From the NCBI GenBank assembly GCA_964430305.1, contig CAYSEX010000005.1, forward strand, positions 7,000-70,999: a DNA stretch of 64,000 nucleotides, in the 5' to 3' direction. The position numbers and the translations under genes are program-made. The stretch is from CAIZGX01 sp964430305 (GTDB lineage Bacteria > Bacteroidota > Bacteroidia > Flavobacteriales_D > Sanyastnellaceae). Shown here piece by piece: positions 9,162 to 17,560 of this stretch (position 1 is its first letter; the number at the start of each line of letters is the position of its first letter). The notes under the pieces are model-generated. The model had not been told where the DNA came from, did no database searches, and saw nothing but the letters and a program-made list of their open reading frames with translations.

Positions 9162-10805
9162 ATGAAAAACCTCATTTTATTTTCACTATTTGCATTTATT
9201 GCCTATCAAAATGGACTTTCTCAATGCGCCGCAGGTGAATCTGCGGTTACTCTAGTCATGCATACTGATGCTTGGGCCTATGAAAATTACTGGCAATTGA
9301 ATTTAACGGGAACGGGATGTAACGTGGCACCTATAGCAGAAGGTGCCAATCTCAATGTGGGTTGCAGCGCTGTTGAATCAGGCAATAGCCCAAATGGCTA
9401 TAACAATAACGCTACCTATACCGAGGGACCTTTTTGTTTAGCTGTAGGAACAAGCTATGAACTCATTTTCGTAGACTCTTATGGAGATGGTGGACTTGTT
9501 ATTGAAGTACTTGAGGATGGAGCTCTAACACATGTTTACACTGGATCAGGCTCAGGCAATACATGGAACTTCACAATTGGACAATCAAATATTCCTACTT
9601 ACGATCAACCCTGCACTGCGCAAGAAATCATTGCAGATGGCCCTTCTTTTACGTTTAATAACACCAATGCCATTGCCGCATTTGGAGAACTCGCTCCAGC
9701 TGGTGTAGATTGTCAAGCATTTGGTTTTTGGTGCGAAGGAAATTCTACAAATAGTGTTTGGGCTTCTTTTACTCCAACAACTAGCTCAACAAGTTTTGAA
9801 GTTACAACTTGTAATCCAGGAACCAATACAGATACACAAATTGCGGTTTGGCGCGTAGGTGATTGCTCAGATTTTTCCTCTTACGAATTAATAGCCACCA
9901 ATGATGATATGATTGGGGGTTGTTCTGCTGGAGATAATTATGCAAGCACAACTTTTACCTCTTGCTTAGAAGTTGGCCAATTGTACCTGATTCAATTAGA
10001 TGGTTGGGAAGGCTCTGTAGGCGACATTGAATTGTCTGTTCATACATATCAAAGCTCGAATGAAATTCTTGCGTTGGTAAATAGCGTTACATGTCCGTTG
10101 GAAAAAGGTGACGTGGCAGATGGAAGTATCTATCCCTACATTGTTGGTGCTGGAATTAACTTCACTGCATCATGGACAAGTAATAACGGATTCAATTCTT
10201 CTGATCTGAACATTGAAAACATTGAACCCGGCATTTACACGCTCACTGCCACAACAGCTTGCGGCACAGTACTCAATTCTGAATACACCATAAACATTCC
10301 AGAACCTTGGCTTATCAGCACGTCTATAACAAATCCAAACTGTGGTGTCTCTGACGGTCAAATTCTAGTGAACGTGAATGGAGCAACCCCTCCGTATGAA
10401 TTCAATTGGACTTCAGTATCTGGAACTCCCCTATCAAATGTGAATCCAATCACTGATTTAGGTATTGGAGAGTACAATATGGTTATTACAGATGATCAAG
10501 GATGCACTTTTAACTACAACTTCAATATCACAGATTGTGTTTCCATTTCAGAATTGAATGCTTCGCAAAGCGTTGCTTTGTACCCCAACCCTTCAAATGG
10601 AAAATTCAATTTAGAATTATCATTGAATACAACAGCCATTGCCAGCATTTACGATTTAACAGGAAAAGAAGTTCACACCCAAATCATATTGCCATTGCAA
10701 CACAATACAACCTTTGATACAGAATTGGGCAATGGCATATATCTGATGGTTATTCGGTTAAACAAAGAAGAAACCATGAGCTTTCCGTTTGAAGTTAGAA
10801 GGTAA
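9162..10805 (+). CDS. Secreted protein with SprB-type repeat and T9SS type A sorting domain
   Basis: The 547-residue protein carries a signal peptide (about 1-20) and ends in a type A T9SS sorting domain (ALYPNPSNGKF, then GIYLMVI, about 475-547). The domain directs export through the outer membrane and attachment to the surface. The middle has a cysteine-containing beta region with DSYGDGG and a second globular part with C..G..C pairs (about 150-290). One SprB-like repeat follows near 390-455 (NPNCGVSDGQILVNVNGATP), a module found in gliding adhesins. I cannot name an enzymatic function; adhesin or surface scaffold is the best guess. Its 3' end overlaps threonine aldolase by 11 nt. Confidence 0.85.
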   Translation: MKNLILFSLFAFIAYQNGLSQCAAGESAVTLVMHTDAWAYENYWQLNLTGTGCNVAPIAEGANLNVGCSAVESGNSPNGYNNNATYTEGPFCLAVGTSYELIFVDSYGDGGLVIEVLEDGALTHVYTGSGSGNTWNFTIGQSNIPTYDQPCTAQEIIADGPSFTFNNTNAIAAFGELAPAGVDCQAFGFWCEGNSTNSVWASFTPTTSSTSFEVTTCNPGTNTDTQIAVWRVGDCSDFSSYELIATNDDMIGGCSAGDNYASTTFTSCLEVGQLYLIQLDGWEGSVGDIELSVHTYQSSNEILALVNSVTCPLEKGDVADGSIYPYIVGAGINFTASWTSNNGFNSSDLNIENIEPGIYTLTATTACGTVLNSEYTINIPEPWLISTSITNPNCGVSDGQILVNVNGATPPYEFNWTSVSGTPLSNVNPITDLGIGEYNMVITDDQGCTFNYNFNITDCVSISELNASQSVALYPNPSNGKFNLELSLNTTAIASIYDLTGKEVHTQIILPLQHNTTFDTELGNGIYLMVIRLNKEETMSFPFEVRR

Positions 10806-11823
10806 TTGCCTCTAACCTTTTTTTCAATTCTTGAAACTGGCTGTTTGTAATATCTCGGTGAAATACAAAACGAATCCATTCATTTCCGAACGGAAAACAC
10901 AGAATTCCATTCGCTTTCAGTATTTCCACCACGGGTAAAGATTCACCGCCCTTCGGTTTCCAAATTAATATATTGGTCTCTGCGGGCATGGTCACCTGCG
11001 CATGGTTTAATTCAAGCAATAACTGCTCTATTTCTTTGGATCTTTGGTGATCTTCAGCAAGTCTGAGGCTCTCAACTTCCAACGCATAAATTCCAGCTGC
11101 TGCGAGCATTCCTGCCTGTCGCATTCCACCACCTAGACTTTTCCTGCGTCTTCGGGCCTTTTCAATAAATTCCTTCGAGCCTAGCAATAAACTTCCAACT
11201 GGGGCTCCTAAACCCTTGCTTAAACAAATACTAATAGAGTCGAAATAAGAGCCATATTCTTTTGGAGATCTACCCGATTCAATTAGAGCGTTGAACAACC
11301 GTGCTCCATCACAATGAAAAGCAAGCCCATGTTTTTTGCAAGCATCTGAAATTTTCGCAATTTCCTCAATATTCCAGATGGCCCCTCCACCTTTATTCAT
11401 GGTATCTTCGATACAGACCAATGTGGTTAATGGCAAATGAATGTCGTGCTTATTGTTGATGTTGTTCAATACATCTTCAACGGTGAACCTTCCTCTATCT
11501 CCTTGAATGAGTCTAACAGAAACACCGCTATTAAGCGCAATACCACCGCCTTCATAAACATAGATATGTGCCATATTGCTGCATATCAATTCATCGCCTG
11601 GCTTACAATGAACACCTATGGCAATTTGATTGGTCTGTGTTCCGCTTGAACAAAATAATGCTGCCTCCATTCCGAAAATGTTAGCGGCCAATTGTTGCAG
11701 TTCATTTACCGTTGGATCTTCTTGAAATACATCGTCACCCAATTCAGCGGCGAACATACGTTCTTTCATGGCTACAGATGGTTTTGTAACCGTATCGCTT
11801 CGTAAATCAATTATATTCGCCAT
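10795..11823 (-). CDS. ltaE: Low-specificity L-threonine aldolase
   Basis: The 342-residue fold-type I PLP enzyme cleaves L-threonine or allo-threonine to glycine and acetaldehyde. It opens with IDLRSDTVTKP, the family signature, and the PLP lysine is K203 in LSKGLGAPVG. HCDGARLFNA near 170-179 holds the aspartate that pairs with the pyridine nitrogen. Length and start are normal. The start codon lies only 3 nt from the start codon of the divergent subtilase gene, so its promoter must lie inside that gene. A perfect -7 box is found there at 11847-11854. Its 3' end overlaps the T9SS cargo gene at 9162-10805. Confidence 0.92.
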   Translation of the reverse strand: MANIIDLRSDTVTKPSVAMKERMFAAELGDDVFQEDPTVNELQQLAANIFGMEAALFCSSGTQTNQIAIGVHCKPGDELICSNMAHIYVYEGGGIALNSGVSVRLIQGDRGRFTVEDVLNNINNKHDIHLPLTTLVCIEDTMNKGGGAIWNIEEIAKISDACKKHGLAFHCDGARLFNALIESGRSPKEYGSYFDSISICLSKGLGAPVGSLLLGSKEFIEKARRRRKSLGGGMRQAGMLAAAGIYALEVESLRLAEDHQRSKEIEQLLLELNHAQVTMPAETNILIWKPKGGESLPVVEILKANGILCFPFGNEWIRFVFHRDITNSQFQELKKRLEAITF

Positions 11824-11826
11824 AAC

Positions 11827-13566
11827 ATGAAAAGTTCATTCTTGCGCAAAGGTATTACACTACTCGTATTCGTTTTAGGTTGTTGCGCAGTCAATACCAT
11901 TCAAGGTCAAATTTCGGGATGGATATATTTCAAGAATAAAGAAGTTTCAAATTGGAAACCAGAGGATGTTTTCACAAAAGAAGCATTACTTCGTAGAGCT
12001 CTACTTGGTATTCAATTCAGTTTTGAAGACCAACCTGTATCTGACAACTACGTTAAGGAAATAAAACACCTTGCTGACAGTTTGCATGGGTATAGCAAGT
12101 GGCTTAATGCCGCCGTTATTAAATGCAGTAAAAAAAATTGGATTCAAATCTCACGTTTACCTTTCGTTTCAAAAATTGACACCTCAGCGTATTCAACTCA
12201 GGAAACACAGTTATGTGAAATTGAAATACAGGAAGATTCATTAAACAGTGATAAAATAACTTCAATTGAACAGAGCGTAGAAAATTTGCAAGGGTCTCTT
12301 TTTCGAGACCATCATATTTCTGGTCGAAATGTAATTGTTGCCATTCTAGATGCCGGATTTAAAGGAGTGAACTCAGGTGCTGCCTTTGAACATATTCGGA
12401 ATGAGCAAAGAATTATCGCTACCAAAGACTTTATTCATCCAAGATCTAAATCAATTTATGCGTTTTCCACACACGGCTCGCGAGTTCTTTCTTGTGTAGC
12501 TGGAAAAATGGATAGCGTTTCGTTCGGCCTAGGAACTGGTGCAAAATTCATATTAGCACGTGTAACACCTCAATTCGGCGGACTGCGGTCACTTAATGAT
12601 ATTCAATGGATTCAAGCTTTGGAATGGGCAGACGAGCAAGGTGCTTCGCTCGTGAATTCCTCGCTCAGTTTCACAACTCAATTGTTTTCAAGAGGTGAAA
12701 TGGATGGCGTAAGTGCCAGAATATCTCGAGTTGCATCACATGCAGCTGAGCGCGGAATTGTCATTGTAAATTCTGCGGGAAACGAATTTGATGGTGCATG
12801 GGAAATTATAGGTGCGCCGGCAGATGCAACAGATATCCTTTCCATTGGATCAATATCACCCTTTAATTTTTTACATTCTGAATTTTCGAGTATTGGCCCA
12901 ACCGCAGACGGTAGAATGAAACCCGATTTATGTGCCATTGGCGAACTTTATGTTGCGGACGAAAAAATTGAATTTGCAAATGGAACCTCATTCGCTGCGC
13001 CGCTTGTTGCAGGATTCGTGGCTTGTATTCAAGAGATGCATCCTGACTGGGATGCGTATAAAGTAATGGACGAGATGCGAAAATCTGGACACTTGTATCC
13101 ATATTACGATTATGCGCATGGCTTTGGAGTTCCGCAAGCGAGTTATTTTTTTAACCAAATAACACCAGATACTAGTCTCGCTTTTATCAAGTCAAAATTT
13201 AGCCATTGTGAATTATATCAAATTGATTCACTACACTCAGAAATTTCTTTCTGTTTCCATGATGATTCGTTGGTGCAGTTAGAACTTGAGAATTTACAAT
13301 TAGGTATGGACAAGAGCATGAACCAACAAGCGAATGTATTCATTTCAGTTCTGAATGAGCAGGGAGAATTGAAATCGTTTGGCTTTGATCGTATTCACAA
13401 TGAGATGCGTTTTGGCAATGATTCTTATTTCGGTATAGAGGAAGCACCTATAGGTTCGAACTATTTTTTTGGATTATTGAATTTAGCCATTCCAACTTGT
13501 AATAGCTGTACTCTGCGTATTCACTTTTTGAATGAGATCATTAACCTGCCTATGTCCCATGAATAA
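11827..13566 (+). CDS. Exported S8-family serine protease (subtilase)
   Basis: The 579-residue protein has a signal peptide (about 1-28) and a peptidase S8 domain with a complete triad: D175 (VAILDAGFKG), H216 (STHGSRV) and S388 (NGTSFAAP). The oxyanion-hole asparagine lies in NSAGNE near 319. About 145 residues precede the catalytic domain and may act as a prosegment. The last 150 or so residues form a beta-rich domain without a clear T9SS sorting signal, unlike the S8 protein at 54101, so it may be periplasmic. The next gene overlaps its stop by 8 nt, suggesting coupled translation. The ATG at 11827 is 3 nt from the ltaE start on the other strand. Confidence 0.88.
   Translation: MKSSFLRKGITLLVFVLGCCAVNTIQGQISGWIYFKNKEVSNWKPEDVFTKEALLRRALLGIQFSFEDQPVSDNYVKEIKHLADSLHGYSKWLNAAVIKCSKKNWIQISRLPFVSKIDTSAYSTQETQLCEIEIQEDSLNSDKITSIEQSVENLQGSLFRDHHISGRNVIVAILDAGFKGVNSGAAFEHIRNEQRIIATKDFIHPRSKSIYAFSTHGSRVLSCVAGKMDSVSFGLGTGAKFILARVTPQFGGLRSLNDIQWIQALEWADEQGASLVNSSLSFTTQLFSRGEMDGVSARISRVASHAAERGIVIVNSAGNEFDGAWEIIGAPADATDILSIGSISPFNFLHSEFSSIGPTADGRMKPDLCAIGELYVADEKIEFANGTSFAAPLVAGFVACIQEMHPDWDAYKVMDEMRKSGHLYPYYDYAHGFGVPQASYFFNQITPDTSLAFIKSKFSHCELYQIDSLHSEISFCFHDDSLVQLELENLQLGMDKSMNQQANVFISVLNEQGELKSFGFDRIHNEMRFGNDSYFGIEEAPIGSNYFFGLLNLAIPTCNSCTLRIHFLNEIINLPMSHE
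11847..11854 (-). promoter_or_regulatory. -7 box of ltaE inside the subtilase signal-peptide codons
   Basis: On the minus strand this is TACCTTTG, a full TAnnTTTG match, 23 nt before the ltaE ATG at 11823. It lies in codons 7-10 of the divergent subtilase gene. I see no TTG at the usual -33 distance. Confidence 0.45.
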
Positions 13567-14278
13567 ATACGCCCTCTTTTTTGTAGCTTTTATGTTCACC
13601 GGTGCCATACTCGCACAACCTGTTGGTTTTATGATTGATGTTGATTCTGTTATGAAACGAACTGAGAATTTTAAATTGGGTGGGCTGAATGGTGAGTCTG
13701 CTACATGGAGTATGATTCAATTCAGCATTGGAGTACCAACGAAATATAAATCCTCTCCGTATAGCGCTGAAAGCAATTACACCTTGTTTCGTTTGGTTTC
13801 GGAGACTAAGAAAGACCTTTCCGATAATTTCGCTGTGATTTATGGCAATTCATATGAATATATGTCATGCCCTTTGCCAACCGAAATAAATGGGAGCTCG
13901 TTTCTTAACGATCGTGTTTGGCACTCCAAGTCTTATAGAACCAATAAATTGGGAATAACGCTTGGTGCACGTCAATCTGTAATGCGTCGTGGTGCCAATC
14001 AACACCTATCCATAGACTTCCTTCAAACCATTGAATTCAACATTGGGCAAAATGTCATTGGCAAGCAAAAATCAGAAAATGAAAAATTCTTTTGGACCGA
14101 GAAAAAATTGGAAGGTAGAAGGGTTATTGAACTTTGGCCCTCAATTCGTTTTATGTACAACATCTTTGGATTTGGAGTGAAGTATCAGTTGCTATCACAA
14201 TTTAAAAATGGTCCTTTCGAAAAGGAAAATTTTGGGCATTGGAGGGCCTTTTTCTGCATTACCATTCCAACCAATTAA
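13559..14278 (+). CDS. Exported protein of unknown function next to a subtilase
   Basis: I do not recognise this 239-residue protein. The ATG at 13559 gives a standard signal peptide (MNKYALFFVAFMFTGAILAQ). Starting at 13532 would add nine non-hydrophobic residues and is less likely. The mature part is beta-rich, with alternating hydrophobic segments such as SIRFMYNIFGFGVKYQLLS near the C-terminus, and may be a small outer-membrane or periplasmic beta protein. It overlaps the subtilase stop by 8 nt (ATGAATAA), so the two are probably translated together, and it may be a partner, substrate or inhibitor of the protease (inference). Its stop overlaps the convergent HsdR-N gene by 4 nt through TTAA. 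Confidence 0.7.
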   Translation: MNKYALFFVAFMFTGAILAQPVGFMIDVDSVMKRTENFKLGGLNGESATWSMIQFSIGVPTKYKSSPYSAESNYTLFRLVSETKKDLSDNFAVIYGNSYEYMSCPLPTEINGSSFLNDRVWHSKSYRTNKLGITLGARQSVMRRGANQHLSIDFLQTIEFNIGQNVIGKQKSENEKFFWTEKKLEGRRVIELWPSIRFMYNIFGFGVKYQLLSQFKNGPFEKENFGHWRAFFCITIPTN

Positions 14279-14733
14279 CCCGATTGTTTGGACTCATTTA
14301 TTTCCGGGAATTCTGACAACCAAACCCATTTGCTAGCCTCATTCTTTCTGCAAATGGCTGTTCGCACACCGTTCGAAACAAGAATATAAGTTGGGTTCAA
14401 ATCTAAATTGTAAATCGCTGCCTGATCCAAAACCAATTGACTCATTGGCTTTTCGGGTGATTTAAATTCGGCAACAAGCAAAACACAGAAATTACGATCA
14501 TAGAGCACCAAATCTGGCCTTCTCTTTCGTCCATTGACTAAAATCTGTTTTTCTACAGACATTCTTTCAACCGGGAACCCCATGTTTTCAGACAAAAAAA
14601 GTATCGCGTTTTGACGCACAAATTCTTCGGGAGTTAGTGAAACCCATTTCTTTCGAACGACATCCCATACTTCATTCCTTCCCTCACCTTCTCTTATTTT
14701 CAATTGTTTGAAAGGAAATTCAAAATCTTGCAC
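14275..14733 (-). CDS. Stand-alone HsdR N-terminal (PD-(D/E)XK) domain protein
   Basis: The 152-residue protein corresponds only to the N-terminal nuclease-like domain of type I restriction HsdR subunits (HSDR_N_2 type). Candidate PD-(D/E)XK residues are visible: D74 in RRPDLVLYD and E89-x-K91 in VAEFKSP. There is no helicase part and no HsdM or HsdS nearby, so it is not a restriction system. Homologues near holA are, as I recall, common in Bacteroidota, suggesting a housekeeping role in DNA metabolism, but the substrate is unknown. The start is GTG at 14733; an in-frame stop at 14737-14739 excludes a longer protein. It diverges from AMP nucleosidase across 41 bp. Confidence 0.8.
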   Translation of the reverse strand: MQDFEFPFKQLKIREGEGRNEVWDVVRKKWVSLTPEEFVRQNAILFLSENMGFPVERMSVEKQILVNGRKRRPDLVLYDRNFCVLLVAEFKSPEKPMSQLVLDQAAIYNLDLNPTYILVSNGVRTAICRKNEASKWVWLSEFPEINESKQSG

Positions 14734-14774
14734 GACCTATTACTTTTTTTCGCAAATTACCACTTTATTCAATT

Positions 14775-15548
14775 ATGAAAACAAAAGAAGAGATTGTAAC
14801 CAATTGGTTGCCGAGATATACAGGTACTCACCTCGAAAAATTTGCACCTTATATTTTACTCACCAATTTCGATGAATACCTCAACAAATTCGCAGAGTGG
14901 CACAATGTAGAAATTGTAGGCGAAAATAAAGCAATGCCTACGGCAACTGCAGACAACATTACCATGATCAACTTCAGTATGGGCAGTGCCAATGCTGCTA
15001 CTATCATGGATTTATTAAGTGCTATTCAACCGAAAGCTGTTTTGTTTCTCGGCAAATGTGGGGGCTTAAAAAAACGAAATGAAATTGGTGACTACATTTT
15101 ACCCATTGCAGGCATTCGTGGAGAGGGTACTGCCAATGATTATTTCCCGCCAGAAGTTCCTGCCTTGCCCGCTTTCACATTGCAGCGTGCAGTTTCCTCA
15201 ACAATTCGAGATTTTGGATTGGATTATTGGACTGGAACAGTATACACAACAAACCGTAGAGTTTGGGAGCACGATGATGAGTTTAAGTTATATCTCAAGA
15301 AAATTCGTGCCATGGCAATTGACATGGAAACCGCAACTCTCTTCAGTGTTGGATTTCATAATAAAATACCTACTGGCGCCTTGCTTCTAGTGAGTGACCA
15401 ACCTATGACACCTCAAGGTGTAAAAACAAGCGAAAGCGACAAAAAAGTTTCCAGTCACTTTGTAGATAATCATATTAAAATTGGCATTGCGGCATTGAAA
15501 GAAATTCAAGAGGAAGGCAGATCTGTTCGTCATTTAAAATGGGAATAA
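14775..15548 (+). CDS. amn: AMP nucleosidase
   Basis: The 257-residue protein belongs to the PNP/UDP phosphorylase superfamily and matches the short AMP nucleosidase form annotated in Bacteroidota, which hydrolyses AMP to adenine and ribose 5-phosphate. Family features include LFLGKCGGLK near 95-104 (phosphate or ribose loop), AIDMETATLF near 180 with the ribose-binding Glu, and LLLVSDQPM near 203-211 with the base-binding Asp. It lacks the N-terminal regulatory domain of the E. coli enzyme. holA follows 15 nt after the stop, so the two may share a transcript. Another nucleoside phosphorylase specificity is possible. Confidence 0.82.
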   Translation: MKTKEEIVTNWLPRYTGTHLEKFAPYILLTNFDEYLNKFAEWHNVEIVGENKAMPTATADNITMINFSMGSANAATIMDLLSAIQPKAVLFLGKCGGLKKRNEIGDYILPIAGIRGEGTANDYFPPEVPALPAFTLQRAVSSTIRDFGLDYWTGTVYTTNRRVWEHDDEFKLYLKKIRAMAIDMETATLFSVGFHNKIPTGALLLVSDQPMTPQGVKTSESDKKVSSHFVDNHIKIGIAALKEIQEEGRSVRHLKWE

Positions 15549-15563
15549 CCGATATTTGCATTC

Positions 15564-16574
15564 ATGGAACACCTGCGTATTATACGAGACATAGAGATGA
15601 AAAATCATTCGCCCATCTACTTGCTGCATGGCGAAGAAAGCTATTTCATAGATATTATCTCGGGAGCACTTGAGGAAAAACTTTTGGATGATGCTGAAAA
15701 AGCATTTGGCCTTCACATTTTTTATGGAAAGGACACCAACCTGGAACACATTCTTTCTACCAGCAAAGGGTTTCCAATGGGTGGAAATTTGCAGTTGGTC
15801 ATTGTTCGCGAAGCACAAGATTTAAAGGATTGGAAAAAGGAAGATGCAACTAAAAAACTAGTAGATTATATTCAAAACCCCACGCCAACAACTGTTCTTG
15901 CATTTTGTTATAAAAATGGCAAACTAGACGGGAGAGGTCAAGCTTACAAAGCCTTTAAATCCAAAGCTAAGGTTTTTGAATCGTTGAAAATTAAAGATTA
16001 CGCCCTCTCAGAATGGGTGAACACGTTCGTAAAAGAACGACAATTAACCATTGGCGGGTCAAATGCTCAGCTCCTTGCTGATTATTTGGGGTCTGACCTT
16101 CACAAACTGGTAAATGAAATTGAGAAACTTCGACTGATTTTAAAACCTGGCGATGAAATTACTTCTCAAATCATTCAAGATCACATTGGAATTTCAAAAG
16201 ATTACAACGTTTGGGAGCTTCAAGATGCCTTGGTTACAAAAGACGTGTTGAAAGCAAACCGCATTATTCATTACTTCGAAAATAACCCGAAGCAGAATCC
16301 GGTTGCTATGATTATACCTGCACTGTATCCATTTTTTGCCAAGCTCTGCCTCATACTGAATAGTCAAAGCAAATCAGAAGCATACAAAGAACTTGGTATT
16401 ACCTCCTTCGCTATGCGAAATTTTAAAGAAGCTGAAAAAAATTATTCACCAGCAAAATCTGAACGCATTCTGGGTTATCTGAGAGATGCAGAGGAACAAC
16501 TCAAAGGTGTGAAAGGATTATCTTTTGACAGTGGTGATATTTTGAAAGAATTGGTATTCAAAATTCTGCACTAA
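15564..16574 (+). CDS. holA: DNA polymerase III subunit delta
   Basis: The 336-residue protein is the clamp-loader delta subunit, which opens the beta clamp. It has the Bacteroidota-type N-terminus with PIYLLHGEESYFID near 14-27 and an AAA+-like fold without a functional Walker A. Later segments include a lid and collar region with DYLGSDLHKLVNEIEKL near 166-182 and the C-terminal helical domain. I keep the ATG at 15564 because family members have about a dozen residues before the PIY..GEE motif; the ATG at 15597 would remove them. A near -7 box (GATATTTG, 15551-15558) lies 5 nt upstream of 15564. The stop is 2 nt from the convergent asparaginase stop. Confidence 0.9.
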   Translation: MEHLRIIRDIEMKNHSPIYLLHGEESYFIDIISGALEEKLLDDAEKAFGLHIFYGKDTNLEHILSTSKGFPMGGNLQLVIVREAQDLKDWKKEDATKKLVDYIQNPTPTTVLAFCYKNGKLDGRGQAYKAFKSKAKVFESLKIKDYALSEWVNTFVKERQLTIGGSNAQLLADYLGSDLHKLVNEIEKLRLILKPGDEITSQIIQDHIGISKDYNVWELQDALVTKDVLKANRIIHYFENNPKQNPVAMIIPALYPFFAKLCLILNSQSKSEAYKELGITSFAMRNFKEAEKNYSPAKSERILGYLRDAEEQLKGVKGLSFDSGDILKELVFKILH

Positions 16575-16576
16575 AA

Positions 16577-17560
16577 CTAAATTAAACTCTTAGCTTCTTT
16601 CAATTCGTTTTTTCCGTTCTCGCAGATGGCGTATGTAAAGCCTTTTCGTAATCCAAATGCACCATATTCTCCATCGGTTCGGAGAGCGAGCACGCCAACT
16701 TGATACTCGTCGGTCATAAACGCATTATTGGCATAGAGTCTCTTTATAGCTTCTTCACATGCTTCTTGTGGACTAGCCCCCTGTCTCATCAGTTCAACAA
16801 CTAAAAAGGAGGTACATGAACGGATCACCGTTTCACCCAAGCCCGTGCAGGTTGCAGCACCTATTTCATTATCTACGTAAAGTCCAGCGCCTATGATAGG
16901 ACTATCTCCAACTCTTCCATGCATTTTAAATGCTAACCCACTTGTAGTGCATGCACCCGATAATTGCCCTTTTGAGTCTTGAGCAAGAAGTCCAATGGTA
17001 TCGTGATTTTCAATGTTTATGATGGGTTTGTATTCTGAAGTCTTCAACCATTCCTTCCATGCCTTCTGTGCTTCAGGATTGGTGTAATTCGATTTTTCAA
17101 ACTTCAATGAAGCTGCAAACTGCTCAGCACCTTCACCAACAAGCATGGCATGAGGTGTCTGCTCCAACACCCCCCGAGCAATAGAGATCGGATGTGCATA
17201 ACCCGAGACACAAGCTACACTTCCCGCTCTATGCTTGTAATCCATGATTGATGCGTCTAGTGTTGTAATTCCATCACGATCAGGAAGTCCTCCCAATCCA
17301 ACGCTTAAATTTTTCAAATCACTCTCAGTATGATAGACTCCCTTTTCGGCCATATCCAATGCATCGCCTCCATTCTTTAATGCCTGCATAGCTGCGTCAT
17401 TCGCGGCAATGCCATGATCCCAAGTTGAAATGACAATTGGCTTCACGTTTCTTGCAATACTTTTTTTCTTCTTCAATACTTCACCCAAAACCATTGGAGC
17501 AGCAGCCACACCAACTCCAAGTAGTGCGAATCGCGATAAAAACCCTCTTCTTGTGCTCAT
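16577..17560 (-). CDS. Tat-exported N4-(beta-N-acetylglucosaminyl)-L-asparaginase
   Basis: The 327-residue protein is an N-terminal-nucleophile hydrolase of the glycosylasparaginase family, which cleaves the GlcNAc-Asn bond left after glycoprotein breakdown. Autoprocessing would occur before T188 in NHDTIGLLA, the nucleophile of the beta chain. RVGDSPIIGAG near 216-226 holds the conserved substrate-binding Arg and Asp. A twin-arginine signal is visible (TRRGFLSR, residues 3-10) followed by a hydrophobic stretch, so it should be exported folded to the periplasm. Its ATG overlaps the stop of the upstream deiminase gene by one base (TAATG), so the two are translated together. Isoaspartyl peptidase activity is an alternative. 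Confidence 0.9.
   Translation of the reverse strand: MSTRRGFLSRFALLGVGVAAAPMVLGEVLKKKKSIARNVKPIVISTWDHGIAANDAAMQALKNGGDALDMAEKGVYHTESDLKNLSVGLGGLPDRDGITTLDASIMDYKHRAGSVACVSGYAHPISIARGVLEQTPHAMLVGEGAEQFAASLKFEKSNYTNPEAQKAWKEWLKTSEYKPIINIENHDTIGLLAQDSKGQLSGACTTSGLAFKMHGRVGDSPIIGAGLYVDNEIGAATCTGLGETVIRSCTSFLVVELMRQGASPQEACEEAIKRLYANNAFMTDEYQVGVLALRTDGEYGAFGLRKGFTYAICENGKNELKEAKSLI

Noticed and set aside
14275..14733. HsdR-like domain as evidence for a restriction-modification system
   Set aside because: There is no helicase domain and no methylase or specificity gene in the neighbourhood.
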